Positions 23,201-32,478 of a DNA stretch of 64,000 bases are shown in pieces. The position numbers were made by a program, and so were the translations under genes. This DNA is from Ottelia alismoides. Taxonomy: Eukaryota; Streptophyta; Magnoliopsida; Alismatales; Hydrocharitaceae. The stretch covers positions 604,501 through 668,500 of the forward strand of contig JAZKJV010000682.1 of assembly GCA_037367405.1 (NCBI GenBank), written 5' to 3'. Each line of letters opens with the position of its first letter. The stretch's first letter is position 1. The notes beneath the pieces were generated by a model. The model had not been told where the DNA came from, made no database searches, and saw only the letters and a program-made list of their open reading frames with translations.

Positions 23201-26200
23201 GATCCGTCTACATTTTGGATCTGTTTTTACCGGGAGTGCTATATAAATTCCCTATGATTAGGATTTTATATCCTCCTCTGTAATTTAGTCTACACAAATA
23301 GTGAAACTGATCGCCACCACCAAGGATGTAGCCAATTACGGTTGAACATTTAAATCTGTGTATTTGCTTGATTGATCGTGTTTTGCTTCCGCTATTCACA
23401 GCAAAGGGCTTATCTCAGGATAAGCTTATTGTGGTATAAGTATGGCCATCATTTATCCTTCAAAATGTTGGAACATTTATCCTTATATTTGTTCCGTCTC
23501 ATTCAAGGAAATGATATTATGGCTCATTCCTCATTTATACTCTCTATTTCAGAATAACTACCACTTGCCCTATAATTACCAGCCTCATCTACATTTTATA
23601 AGAATAACATCATAAAGTAGAATAAAGAATACTTACATACATGCCCATGTATCATTCAATACACTTTCCAAAGATATTCACCCCAATTAAAAAAACTAGA
23701 GTAAATTTCAAAAAACCCCTAAGCTATACACATGATTTCAATGTCGTACCTGAACTTTAAAAGGTAACAATGTGGTACCTGATCTTTAACATTAGTCTCA
23801 ATGTGGTTTTGAGTTGTTGTGATTTAAGCTCAGATTGACCAAACGATCAACTAAATTTCAATAGTCAAGGCTCACATTGAGACAGATGTTAAAGATCGGG
23901 TACCAAATTGTTATCTTTTAAAGTTCAGGTACGACATTGAAATCGGGGGTAAAGTTCAGGAGCTTTTGTGTAATTTACTCTAGATACTAATACGAGATCC
24001 AATAACACGGAAAGTTTTTGGTCATCCCTATTCTTCTTCCTTCTTCACCCCACCCTTCTTCCTTCTTCCATCACCTCCTCTAGGTACTCCACTAAATACT
24101 CCCTCTTCACCTTCTCACCACCACATGATCTGGCTCTACGAGCTTAAACATTGTCCCTTCAAGTTGCCTCACAACCCATTTCAACCCATCCTCTACATGG
24201 AATGTCATGGGGTTCCCTACATAGAGGACTTCCTTGAGAGGTCCAACGCAAGCATTGAGACCGAGCTTTGAGAGGGCCTTGACGCCAGTGAAAGGATTGT
24301 AGTCGGCAACCATGTGGGATTTGATGCCATCACCGGAACAAGCATGGTGCCAGAAGTCAGGAAAGGAAAATGTAAGGGAGTTGACAAAGACATCATCGCT
24401 AAGGGCAATGAATCAAAGACGAAGTGCATGATAGAGCGGTTGTCGGTTCATGAGAGGAGGGGTCGAAGGGTTCATGCTTCTTGATGACCCATAATAGGTC
24501 TCATACTCAACAACGTCATCGACAGAGATGGTGAAGGAGAGCAAAAGGGTTAATAGACATCCTTCCAGGAGGCAATGTACTATGGAAAAGAGGTCGAAGG
24601 GGTCTTCGATGACAAGGTGATGGTGTTAGGGGAGGGGAAGTGCGAAGTAATAAAGATCCTCTATGGAGCAAGGAACATAGGTAAAAATGGTGAAGATAGT
24701 GTATGTGGTGGTCGTAAAAGACAACAGTGGAGACGAGGGGTGTTCAAGTAAGAGATAGAGTAAGAGAGCTAGGGATGAAAACGAATATGAATATATTCAT
24801 ATCTGATTTGCTATCGTATTCGTTTTATACATATTTTGACATCCCTATTCATATTCTTTTTAAAATAGAAGATGATATTGATATCTCTTTGACATTAGCT
24901 AATATTCACATTCGTATTCGCATATCTATTTTCGTATATCAGTATAGTAATATATTTATTTATAACTATGATTAGCAACATTTTATGATTGTGTTCACCA
25001 TTGTTGACATAATCGTTATGAATTGAATATCCGATATGTATGTGTAAACCATCATAAACATGTATTTTTTAGGGGGAAAATGTGTATGCCCCATAGGGGG
25101 AGCTAACTTAGCTCCCCCGTATTATTTTTCCCAATTTTTTTATTATTTGTTTGAAAAATGTTGCCGTGGATTTTCCTAAATATATCCCTATATTATGTCA
25201 TTCAAATTTCGTGCGAAACAGAGACTCCTACGGTCTCCATCCAGACAATCATTTTTTAGTAATTCTGAGACCGTTAAAAAATGACTGTCTGGATGGAGGT
25301 CGTAGGAGTCTATGTTTCGCACGAAATTTGAAAGGTATAATATAGGGATATAATGATGAATATTCATGAAAGAAATTAAAAAAATAAAAAAATATGGGGA
25401 AAATGAGACAGGGGGAGCCAAGTTAGCTCCCACTAGGGGCATCCCCATTTTCCCATTTTTAGTTAATTTACTAAATATTTATGTTATTATTCGTATTAGA
25501 TTCATATTCGTTTTATATTCATATTCATTTTTAAGGATATGGTAACACATTTTCATATCCATTTATATTCGTATATGCATTCGTATTTGTATTTTAAAAT
25601 GGATAAGGATATGATTATATATATTCGTATCCGTATCTGACCATTTTCATTCCTAAAGAGAGCGGTATACATGGCAATGAGAGGGGGTATTTTTTTACTA
25701 GTTAAGGGGAGTAGGATAGGGTTGGAACCCTGGTCATTGGAGTGGGAGCCTACTGTGTCTACCATTAGACCACGGCAACGAGATGGGGAGTTGGGAATGT
25801 GCATGTTAGCAAAGCTGGAGCGTAATAGGCTTGTATCGATCTTAGATCATGAGTTGTCTCATGAGCTTGGCTCAACGTGAAAACAAGTCGACCTCGAGTT
25901 AAGCCTTGCTTAGCTCGATAATTCAACTTGATAATGCTCAATAGCTTAGCTCATTAAGTATTTCGTGTTAACAACTTGGCTCATTAACTAGATAACACAT
26001 CTCAACAACCTTTCTCAATTCCATATCTTTCCTCGATATCTTAATAGCTTGTCAATTAGCTTCGACTTGATACACCTATCAGCTCGATACCTTAACTCAA
26101 TATATCATTAACTAGCTCATCCTGACTGTTCGATTTGGGTGTTCATCAACTCATGTGTTAATTTAGGCTATAGTTTTTGCTTGCATGAGTTCAAATTGGC

Positions 26201-29200
26201 CCCTTAAGCAACTTGGGAGTTGGGCTCATTTCATCTTGAACAAGCTCGACCTCAAGCTTGAGCCAGCTTGGCTCAGCTCATTTGGCACGATAGACAACCT
26301 AGTTTGGAGGCAATAGTAAAGTTGTTAAAGGGGCACAAGAATGTGGATCTTCATATTCTAGGTAGAGAAATACATAACTGACATTTATGGTTGTGGCTCT
26401 ACTTGGAATTAAAATGAGGAACTTATTATGCTTTGTTATTGTTATTATGCCTTGTGTTCCAATCGAGTACTAGCAATAATGTTTGCTCCTCTATATCATC
26501 AACGAGTTACACTAAAAATCATGTATTTGCTTTACATGTTTGGAGATTTGTGTTATAGTAGTTTTCTCAATTTTAATATAGTATTTTTGATCAAATTGCA
26601 TATTTTTCGAAAAAAATGGGCTTATGCCTCAACTACCTCGAGGCTACACCTCACCTCGATGCGAGGGAAATTACGCCTCTCATTTTTTAACGCTGAAAAT
26701 AGAACTTTAGGAGTGAAGGTTATGTTAGACAATTATGGTGAAGGAGGACAAAGAGTGTGCGGTGGAATGAAACTAAAAGTCACAATAGACTTTAGCTAAG
26801 GAAGAGAGATGCTAAACAAGATTCTTTCATGCCATAGCGGGTAGGAGGAAAAACTACATTTATTACATTTTTGTGGGGGGGGGGGCTTCTCGGCCAGGAA
26901 GGCGTATGTGGAGGTTTCTACTTCCCCTCTTTCGCGACTGGAGGTGGTAGTACGGGATTGCGGTTTTTTTTGGGGTTTGAGGCTACCTGAAAGGGTGGGC
27001 TTCTTCCTTTGGTTGTTTCGTAGGCAGAGATTGATGACGAGGGATCGTTGCGCGAGGCTGTTGGCACTATCTCTGATAGATGTGTTTTATGCAACAGTGC
27101 CGTGGAAACTTTGGAGCATCTATTCTTCGCTTGCCCGGCAGTGATGGGTGTTTGGGAGGAGGCGGCTGATGCTTGGGTGTGCGCCACGGATCTGGCTTCA
27201 TTCTGGGACTCGATGGTGGCAAACAAGAGTAGGGAGTTGCTGCGGCCCTTGGCGAGAGTATGGGCAATTTGGCTTGCCCGAAATGAAGCTATCTCTGTAG
27301 GGCAACATTTTTACAAAGAGAATGTGCTTTTACACTGTACCCGTTTAGTTGATGATTGGTTGTTGGTTTAGTTTCCTGTTTGGTATCGCGGTTGATACCT
27401 TGTAAACTTCCTTTTTTTCTTTGTTTTCTTTTTAAATAAAGCAGGGGCGAGCACCACTGAGTGTATCCCCCTATTTCATGGACTTCAAAAAAATGAAGGT
27501 TTGCACATGTTGGACGAGGCATGCCCACTTTATCTCGATGCCCCAGAATACGAAGATCATGTGTTCGTTTCTTATCCTCATGCTAGAGAAATTTGGATAA
27601 GGCGGTGTAGAAGTAGGTGCATTCTAGCAGCATGATAGGAATGTGGGCATCTTTTGGCATCACTTACTTCAAATCCAATATGGCCAAACGAAGTTGTCGG
27701 CCCGCATCTTGGTGATATGGCCGACCGGGAATGGTGTTGTGTTTCGGTAAGAGAGATTGAAAGTAGAGAATGTAATTCAGCATGCCTCTGTTCAATTTGA
27801 ATCTTAGTCGTTGTAATTAGTGTTGAGTATTTTTTACATACATTTCATGGTGTGCATCATTTTGAATATCCACCTTTTCTTCCTAAAAAGACGTAAATCT
27901 GCGTACCCTGACATCCAAGAAGCCCTTTACCTACCATGAAAACACATCTTTTTGTCGAGGTGATAAAGGTCAAAAGGAAATGAAATTTTAGTGGTTTAGT
28001 GTGACTCCAAATGCCTCCCCAAATCATCTAGGACTTGCAATTATGTTTCCATTACAATATTCATATGACCATTGACAATACCCTTGTTGGTATAAGCATG
28101 CAAAACACCTTAGCATGCATTCCAAGAATATTCAAAATGGTGCAACTGAATATAAGTGCCTAATGCCCTGCTATGAATGAATAGTCTCCGATTAACTAGC
28201 CTCCCATTGACCACAAAAGAGAAAGGCTTGACTGTAACACATTGCTTCATCCAATAATACACATATCTAGAGATCATCGCAAAAAAAACTCTGGTATAAG
28301 GAGTCCAAAAGAAATGTTCAATCCAAACTATTGCAAGATTTGGCGAGGTTAAACCTCCACAAGAGGTTCCGTGAATGAGCAATAATCTCCAAAGCAATAA
28401 CAAACCTATTTAAATAAGGCCCTCCCTCAAAGGAGAAAATTGGGTCCGATTGCCAGAATAATTAGCCCAACTATATGTAATTGACAGGGTTACGGTGCAG
28501 TATTCTTCTACCTTCACGATCAAACTGTGGCAAAATGACCATGAACAACAATTGAGACAAATAACATGGGAATTTCCCTCCAAAAACTCTTTCTAAACAG
28601 TGCTACCATATTTTCATTGGAATTCAGTATAGAAGAAATCCAGAAACCCATCTGGATCAGATGACCCTCCAGCTCCACATTTTGCCAGGACTTCCTTAAC
28701 CTCTTCAATAAAGCCAGGCCAGAAAGCGAGGATTTGCCATCATCGGTAAGCTGATCCACATCATTCCCTAACCAATGCTAATACATTGATGGCCTCTCCT
28801 TTTTTAATCAAATTGATGGCCACTTTGAGGTGAGGCTGACCTCTCCTATGGGGTATTGCTAATTATTGTTGTATTGTCGGTACGTTTCCTGACATTAGTA
28901 TCTAAACCCTTGGAGCAAGATGCCAACCTATTCTCAGATTTCTGTAACAGATGGATACTGAATTTCCTATTACACTCATTAAACCACATGTCAGCTAGGA
29001 CTTGTCTTATTGAATTATTTGAGATGCTCCAAAACTATAGCTAGTTTTTTTCTTTATTAAAATAAGCTTTATATGTAGGGATGCAAAAGGACGGATACGG
29101 ATACGGATACTGATATAGGTGTTACCATATCTTTATCCATTTTTAAATACGAATATGGATACGGATATGGATATTGATGGCTATTAAAACATGCTACCAT

Positions 29201-30262
29201 ATCTTTAAAAATGGATACGGATGTAAAACGGATAGTCATCACATACTCTATACATTGACTGAAATATACATGAATTGGATAGAAAACACATGATATAAAT
29301 ATAGTAAATGTGCTTATATCATAAAAATTATACCAAATATGGTGAAAGAAGGTATAGAATTATGTTATATATGATTAAAAATAATTCTACAACTATATTT
29401 ATATTGGAAAATGGATATTTGCATATATCAAAATGATATTAGTATCCGTATCCATGTTAAAACGGACATAGATTCAGATATGGATGTCAAAATGTATATA
29501 AAATGTATATGTGGCAGATCGGACATGAATATATCCATATCCGTTTGCATCCCTATTTATATGACACTAGTAGATTGCTGAAATACATAGAAGTATCACT
29601 CCTGCCCACCATCGGCTGAGTCAACAGCCTTTAGACCGGGTAATTGATGGTGGTTGCTAGGCACTAAGGCTAAAAAACTAACATGGAGTAACTGGTCTAA
29701 TTACTCAGCCGAGTGATCAGCATTTTTTTCACAGACATTATCGGTATCGGTATCCGTGTACTTCGACTAGCAACTTTCAGGACCTCATAACTGCATTCCA
29801 CTCTAAGATTAAGATATTTGGAAGTGCACACCCCCCTACTGAAAAACTCAGCAACTCTACAGAACCATCACATACAATTCGTTATCTTGAGAAACACTCC
29901 TAGCAGATTCGTACATGTTTAATCCGGTTCATAAATCTTCTCTTTCTCGAAGGAAACAAGAACCCGACATCGAATCGGGAAAATCCACAATTTCAAACCG
30001 AACAGAGCAAACCTTAGTGCTAAGCAGCAGTGCCAACAAAATAAATTTCATCAGAAGGGCGAAAGAACGCTTAAACATCACAGAGGAAAACCTTGGCGGC
30101 GTTGAAGATCTCTTCGGATTTGTGGGTAGTGTAGGATTTCTTCTCGACGGAAAGAGTCATCTTGACGACGGAGTGGGGACGAGGGGCCGATCTGGAAGGC
30201 CTGGAAAGGAGAGAGACCGAGGAGAGATTGGAGCTCCACGGGAGGGAGGAGGCGGCCGCCAT
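20230..30262 (-). CDS. GSA: Glutamate-1-semialdehyde 2,1-aminomutase, chloroplast
   Basis: PLP enzyme that converts glutamate-1-semialdehyde to 5-aminolevulinate, the precursor of chlorophyll and haem, in the chloroplast stroma. Three exons give 470 residues, the normal plant length. Exon 1 is 30262-30092 (57 codons: Ser/Arg-rich transit peptide, then [10 protein letters not shown]). Exon 2 is 22251-22078 (58 codons, [14 protein letters not shown] to GHADDK). Exon 3 is 21297-20230 (355 codons plus TAA). All four intron ends are GT/AG on the minus strand and both introns are phase 0. Motifs are [27 protein letters not shown] and [18 protein letters not shown], with the PLP lysine at about residue 310. 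Intron 1 is 7840 bp and intron 2 is 780 bp. The reading frame is intact throughout. The start at 30262 was chosen because it opens the transit peptide; an in-frame ATG at 30403 would add an atypical 47-residue leader. Confidence 0.93.
22551..22885. repeat. Two-copy tandem duplication in GSA intron 1
   Basis: 22551-22720 and 22731-22885 share ACCAAGA(G/A)AAATACAGTTGC, AGATTGCTACAAATAGGTG and AAATGTTAACAGCAT, offset by 180 bp, with substitutions and small deletions. Non-coding. Confidence 0.7.
23060..23400 (+). repeat. Possible LTR fragment
   Basis: Contains CTGCTGGGGTTGCAGGGGTA followed by GTGCCCCC, a pattern common in plant Copia or TRIM LTRs, and ends in a stretch like an LTR 3' end (GTGTTTTGCTTCCGC, then TATTCACA at 23392-23399). 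Neither a partner LTR nor a primer site is seen. Confidence 0.3.
23696..23984. mobile_element. Foldback (MITE-like) element
   Basis: Inverted arms of about 110 bp: 23696-23812 pairs with 23872-23984. Ends are CTAGAGTAAATT and AATTTACTCTAG; shared blocks include TTTCAATGTCGTACCTGAAC and GATCTTTAACAT. The short centre is about 60 bp. If transcribed with the GSA pre-mRNA it would form a long hairpin. No target duplication could be fixed. Confidence 0.72.
24100..24750 (-). pseudogene. Unidentified decayed coding relic
   Basis: One minus-strand frame reads protein-like for about 200 codons with only a few stops. It includes [20 protein letters not shown], a stop, [40 protein letters not shown] and [20 protein letters not shown]. 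The composition looks like a once-real, GC-moderate coding sequence rather than noise. I do not recognise the family. It lies inside GSA intron 1 beside a hAT element, which may have carried it or simply landed nearby. Confidence 0.4.
24770..25655. mobile_element. hAT-type non-autonomous element with 8-bp target duplication
   Basis: Starts TAGGGATGAAAACGAATATG and ends CATTTTCATTCCTA, an inverted terminus. It is flanked by perfect 8-bp direct repeats AAGAGAGC at 24762-24769 and 25656-25663. Subterminal regions are packed with ATTCGTAT/ATACGAAT-type motifs. No transposase is seen; a second element is nested at 25072-25455. Confidence 0.85.
25072..25455. mobile_element. Nested foldback element of the GGGGGAGCCAA family
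   Basis: The whole 384 bp is nearly self-complementary. Ends are GGGGGAAAATGTGTATGCCC and, on the other strand, GGGAAAATGGGGATGCCCCT. The next block is GGGGGAGCTAACTTAGCTCC, and inner arms share TTCAAATTTCGTGCGAAAC and TCCATCCAGACA. The flanks carry similar T-tracts (TTTTTTA, ATTTTTA), a possible target duplication. It shares its terminal motif with 16396-17125. Confidence 0.7.
25690..25790 (-). repeat. tRNA-like, SINE-type unit
   Basis: On the minus strand an A-box-like TGGTCTAATGG (25772-25762) is followed about 40 bases on by a B-box-like GGGTTCCAACCC (25730-25719), the arrangement of a tRNA-derived Pol III promoter. The sequence before and after does not fold into a clean tRNA, so a SINE fragment or tRNA pseudogene is more likely than a functional tRNA. 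It abuts the target duplication of the hAT element. Confidence 0.45.
25840..26300. repeat. Degenerate GAGCTTGGCTC-rich repeat
   Basis: Many diverged copies of GAGCTTGGCTCA, GCTCGA and CTTAGCTC on both strands, densest near both ends. This resembles subterminal repeats of an old hAT or similar DNA element; ends cannot be set. No coding. Confidence 0.35.
26890..27480 (+). pseudogene. L1-type LINE ORF2 tail (zf-RVT region)
   Basis: The frame reads [20 protein letters not shown], then a frameshift near 27055 moves to [20 protein letters not shown] with [12 protein letters not shown] and [12 protein letters not shown]. This is the zinc-binding segment that closes plant L1 ORF2 proteins (C-x2-C ... 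H-x4-C). It is followed by a short non-coding tail up to an A-run near 27486. 5'-truncated and frameshifted. Confidence 0.72.
28110..28400 (-). pseudogene. Probable L1 reverse-transcriptase fragment
   Basis: Minus-strand frame with [20 protein letters not shown], resembling the WI-x-CV-x3-FS-x2-VNG block of plant L1 RT. The surrounding sequence is too decayed to extend the match. Weak, short call. Confidence 0.4.
29076..29555. mobile_element. hAT-type miniature element with 8-bp target duplication
   Basis: Starts TAGGGATGCAAAAGGAC and ends CGTTTGCATCCCTA. It is flanked by perfect 8-bp direct repeats TTTATATG at 29068-29075 and 29556-29563. GGATACGGATA and TATCCATATCC motifs crowd both ends. 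It is 480 bp long, non-coding, and a relative of the element at 24770. Confidence 0.88.
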
Positions 30263-30420
30263 TGCTCTGTTCTGAGCTGCTCGCTTTCCTCCGAACTCTC
30301 GCCTTTGCTGTGAGAACGGGAGGTGGAAGATAAGAAAAGGGATAGAGTTTGCGCAGAGAGATGCCCTCTTGGTATTGCGATAAAGAACAACGTATGCACC
30401 CACGTGTAGTTCGCGACTAA
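30263..30420 (-). promoter_or_regulatory. GSA 5' leader and proximal promoter
   Basis: Upstream of the start codon the sequence holds GATAAG (30329-30334, plus strand; I-box core), another GATAAA at about 30379 and CACGTG (30401-30406; G-box core). These are the usual elements of light-responsive chloroplast-protein genes. No clear TATA box was found. Confidence 0.45.
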
Positions 30421-30449
30421 GAGCACGGATTCTACGACAGCGTCACCAG

Positions 30450-30600
30450 CCGTTGGATCAAGATCGAACGATTCACACAGTAAGAACTCACAAATATTTT
30501 GATTTCGTGTGAACCACATGATCTTAATCGAGCGGCTTACAACATATACTTTTTAAAACCGGCCTCTTCCGTACTGCAGAGGATCCATACGCCGTGACTA
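30450..30600. repeat. GATCGAGCGG repeat family, copy 1
   Basis: Shares GATTTCGTG(T/C)GAA, ACGATCTT(A/G)ATCGAGCGGC-type and AGAGGATCC blocks with copies at 55040-55230 and 58500-58625. It lies directly upstream of the GSA promoter. Possibly a miniature element; its ends are unclear. Confidence 0.5.
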
Positions 30601-31880
30601 AACCCCTTATATTTGCAGACAAACCCTTGAGATTAAGTTTTTTCACCCAAGTGAAGTCTATTTTGTCATTTTTGTTCTTGTTATGGTAGTATGAGAGATG
30701 ACGAAGGATAAATAATGCTAATAGAGATGTTATGGATAATGTAATAATGATGTGATCGTTTATTTTGTGATAGCTTATTACTGGGATAGAGTCCCTTTAC
30801 CTGATGAATCAAACATTAAATATGACTTACAGTGATGAAATTGATGTGATGTATATGTTCGTATAGCTCTGAAAAAAACCGAAGCAAGTTTAATTTACAT
30901 ATCATGGTTATTTTTTCAAAAAAATCTGATAAATATATGACTTCTAGCTCTATAAATGTCTTTGAATCAGCCTAGTCTATTTTGGACACACTGAGTTGAA
31001 TTAATAAACAAATCATTACTTATAAGGACTTGGGGCTACCATTTTTGTTTATTACGTACAATCATGTGAAAATTCTGTACCAGATGGCCATCATCATCAG
31101 CATAGCAATCAAAGTACTACCAACAAAATATTTTTTTCCTTCAAAGATATTTAATCCTGTAGTTGAATTTATATATCCATAGATTGCTAAATAATGTCCC
31201 AAATTTGGTTACATAAGCATGAATTGGGGAAGAGCCTTGATCTTAAAAATATATATGATCAGTTTAACTAATATTCACTGTTGAACTGGATTGCATTACA
31301 TTGTTTGGACAGACTCGATTTTATTTCTTTTTCTTTTATCCAACATTTGGACCAGTCGAACTAAGTGACTTCCCATCGATTCCTATTTAGTTTGGTCGAC
31401 CGTCCAGTTGGATTTTTTTGAAACCTTGCCCAACTTCAAGATGTAGACTTTAAATTGAATGAATATGGGTCTTTTTTGCGAAATCCGTTACATACGTGAT
31501 GTTTAACAATTGTCCAAATAATGAGATATGCAAAGACAATAACATTCACATGAGCAACCGGTATTTGAATATATACTATTTGTATATATATAGTAAAATG
31601 AGTGTAATTAAAAATATCTAAGTATACATTTCCCAAAATATTTCCAAAACACCATTTATCATGTAAAGGTCCCCACGAGAGTGAGTTGTTTATGCTAGTT
31701 TGTTTTACCCAATGGAGTTTCCAAAGGCAACAAAATGAGTAAAAGATAAATAATGGTAACAATTGACATAATTGTAGAAGTAGAGGGAAAAAAGTATGTC
31801 TTTTCTTTATATTTTGGTTATGTACAAGCACGATATATTGTGATATAAAAGTTTAGCATTCCAAACCGTTCCACATTTAT
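30601..31880. other. Intergenic, nothing recognised
   Basis: AT-rich DNA without a supportable gene. A 131-codon open frame on the minus strand (31831-31436) is leucine- and phenylalanine-rich and resembles no family I know. Confidence 0.4.
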
Positions 31881-32478
31881 GTGGTCCACCTTGGAGAATG
31901 ACTACATCATACAAAAGTATATATTGTGTTAAGGAACCTCATCCAGACAGTGACTGGGTATTCATAGACCTACAAGCACTACAAAAGAAAAAAAATAAGT
32001 GGAAATATAATCAAAGCCATCTCCATAAATGGTCCTCCCTGTAATTAGGGTTGTGTATCATGATCATCTCTGTATCATATAACTGATGATCTAAAGAGCT
32101 AAATCATAGAGGTTGATGTAGGATTGTCGATCTAAAGTGTTAGATCAAGGACACACCTGGTATCGTCAAGTGATATTCAAGAATGGTCTCCAATCTAAGA
32201 AGATATGGCAAATTTCTCAAAAGGCTATTATCTGATTGACAATCTTGATGCATGTTTTTGCATAAGAATAGAGATTCAGATGTGTTGAGTGGGTCAAGTT
32301 AAAGAGTTAACTTGATGAGATCAAGATACTAAAGACATGTATCATATATTGTCTTGAACAGGCACGCATCCTTTGACAATATATATATGTACATTTGGCA
32401 TACCATTAGATTAGTGACCTGACAAGGTCTATATAATGGTTAGCTGGTGCTTATAAGAAAATATGAGATGTATGCTAT
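31881..32478. repeat. Left part of an older repeat split by the Athila insertion
   Basis: Sequence with the feel of an old LTR (for example TCCAATCTAAGAAG and AGTTAACTTGATGAGAT). It is cut at 32478 by the Athila element; the target duplication GCTAT occupies 32474-32478. The right half would continue at 49086. Family not named. Confidence 0.35.

Larger units (their letters stand above)
22252..30091 (-). other. Giant first intron of GSA (7840 bp) carrying transposons
   Basis: Donor GTTTTC follows AAG at 30092 and the acceptor ...TGCCAG precedes GAACTG at 22251. Inside lie a tandem duplication, an LTR-like fragment, a foldback element, a coding relic, two hAT elements (one with a nested element), a SINE-like unit and two LINE fragments, each listed separately. 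Stretches 26300-26880, 27500-28100, 28410-29070 and 29560-30090 hold nothing else I recognise. Confidence 0.88.

Noticed and set aside
25705..25790. Functional tRNA gene
   Set aside because: A- and B-box motifs are present but no cloverleaf with acceptor pairing could be drawn; SINE-like unit is the safer call.
30263..30403. Upstream in-frame ATG at 30403 as the GSA start
   Set aside because: It would add 47 residues unlike any transit peptide (Tyr/Arg/Phe mix) ahead of the good Met-Ala-Ala-Ala-Ser start at 30262, and the stretch holds promoter-like motifs.
31436..31831. 131-codon minus-strand open frame
   Set aside because: AT-rich, Leu/Phe/Tyr-rich, no motif, no promoter or splice context; probably chance.
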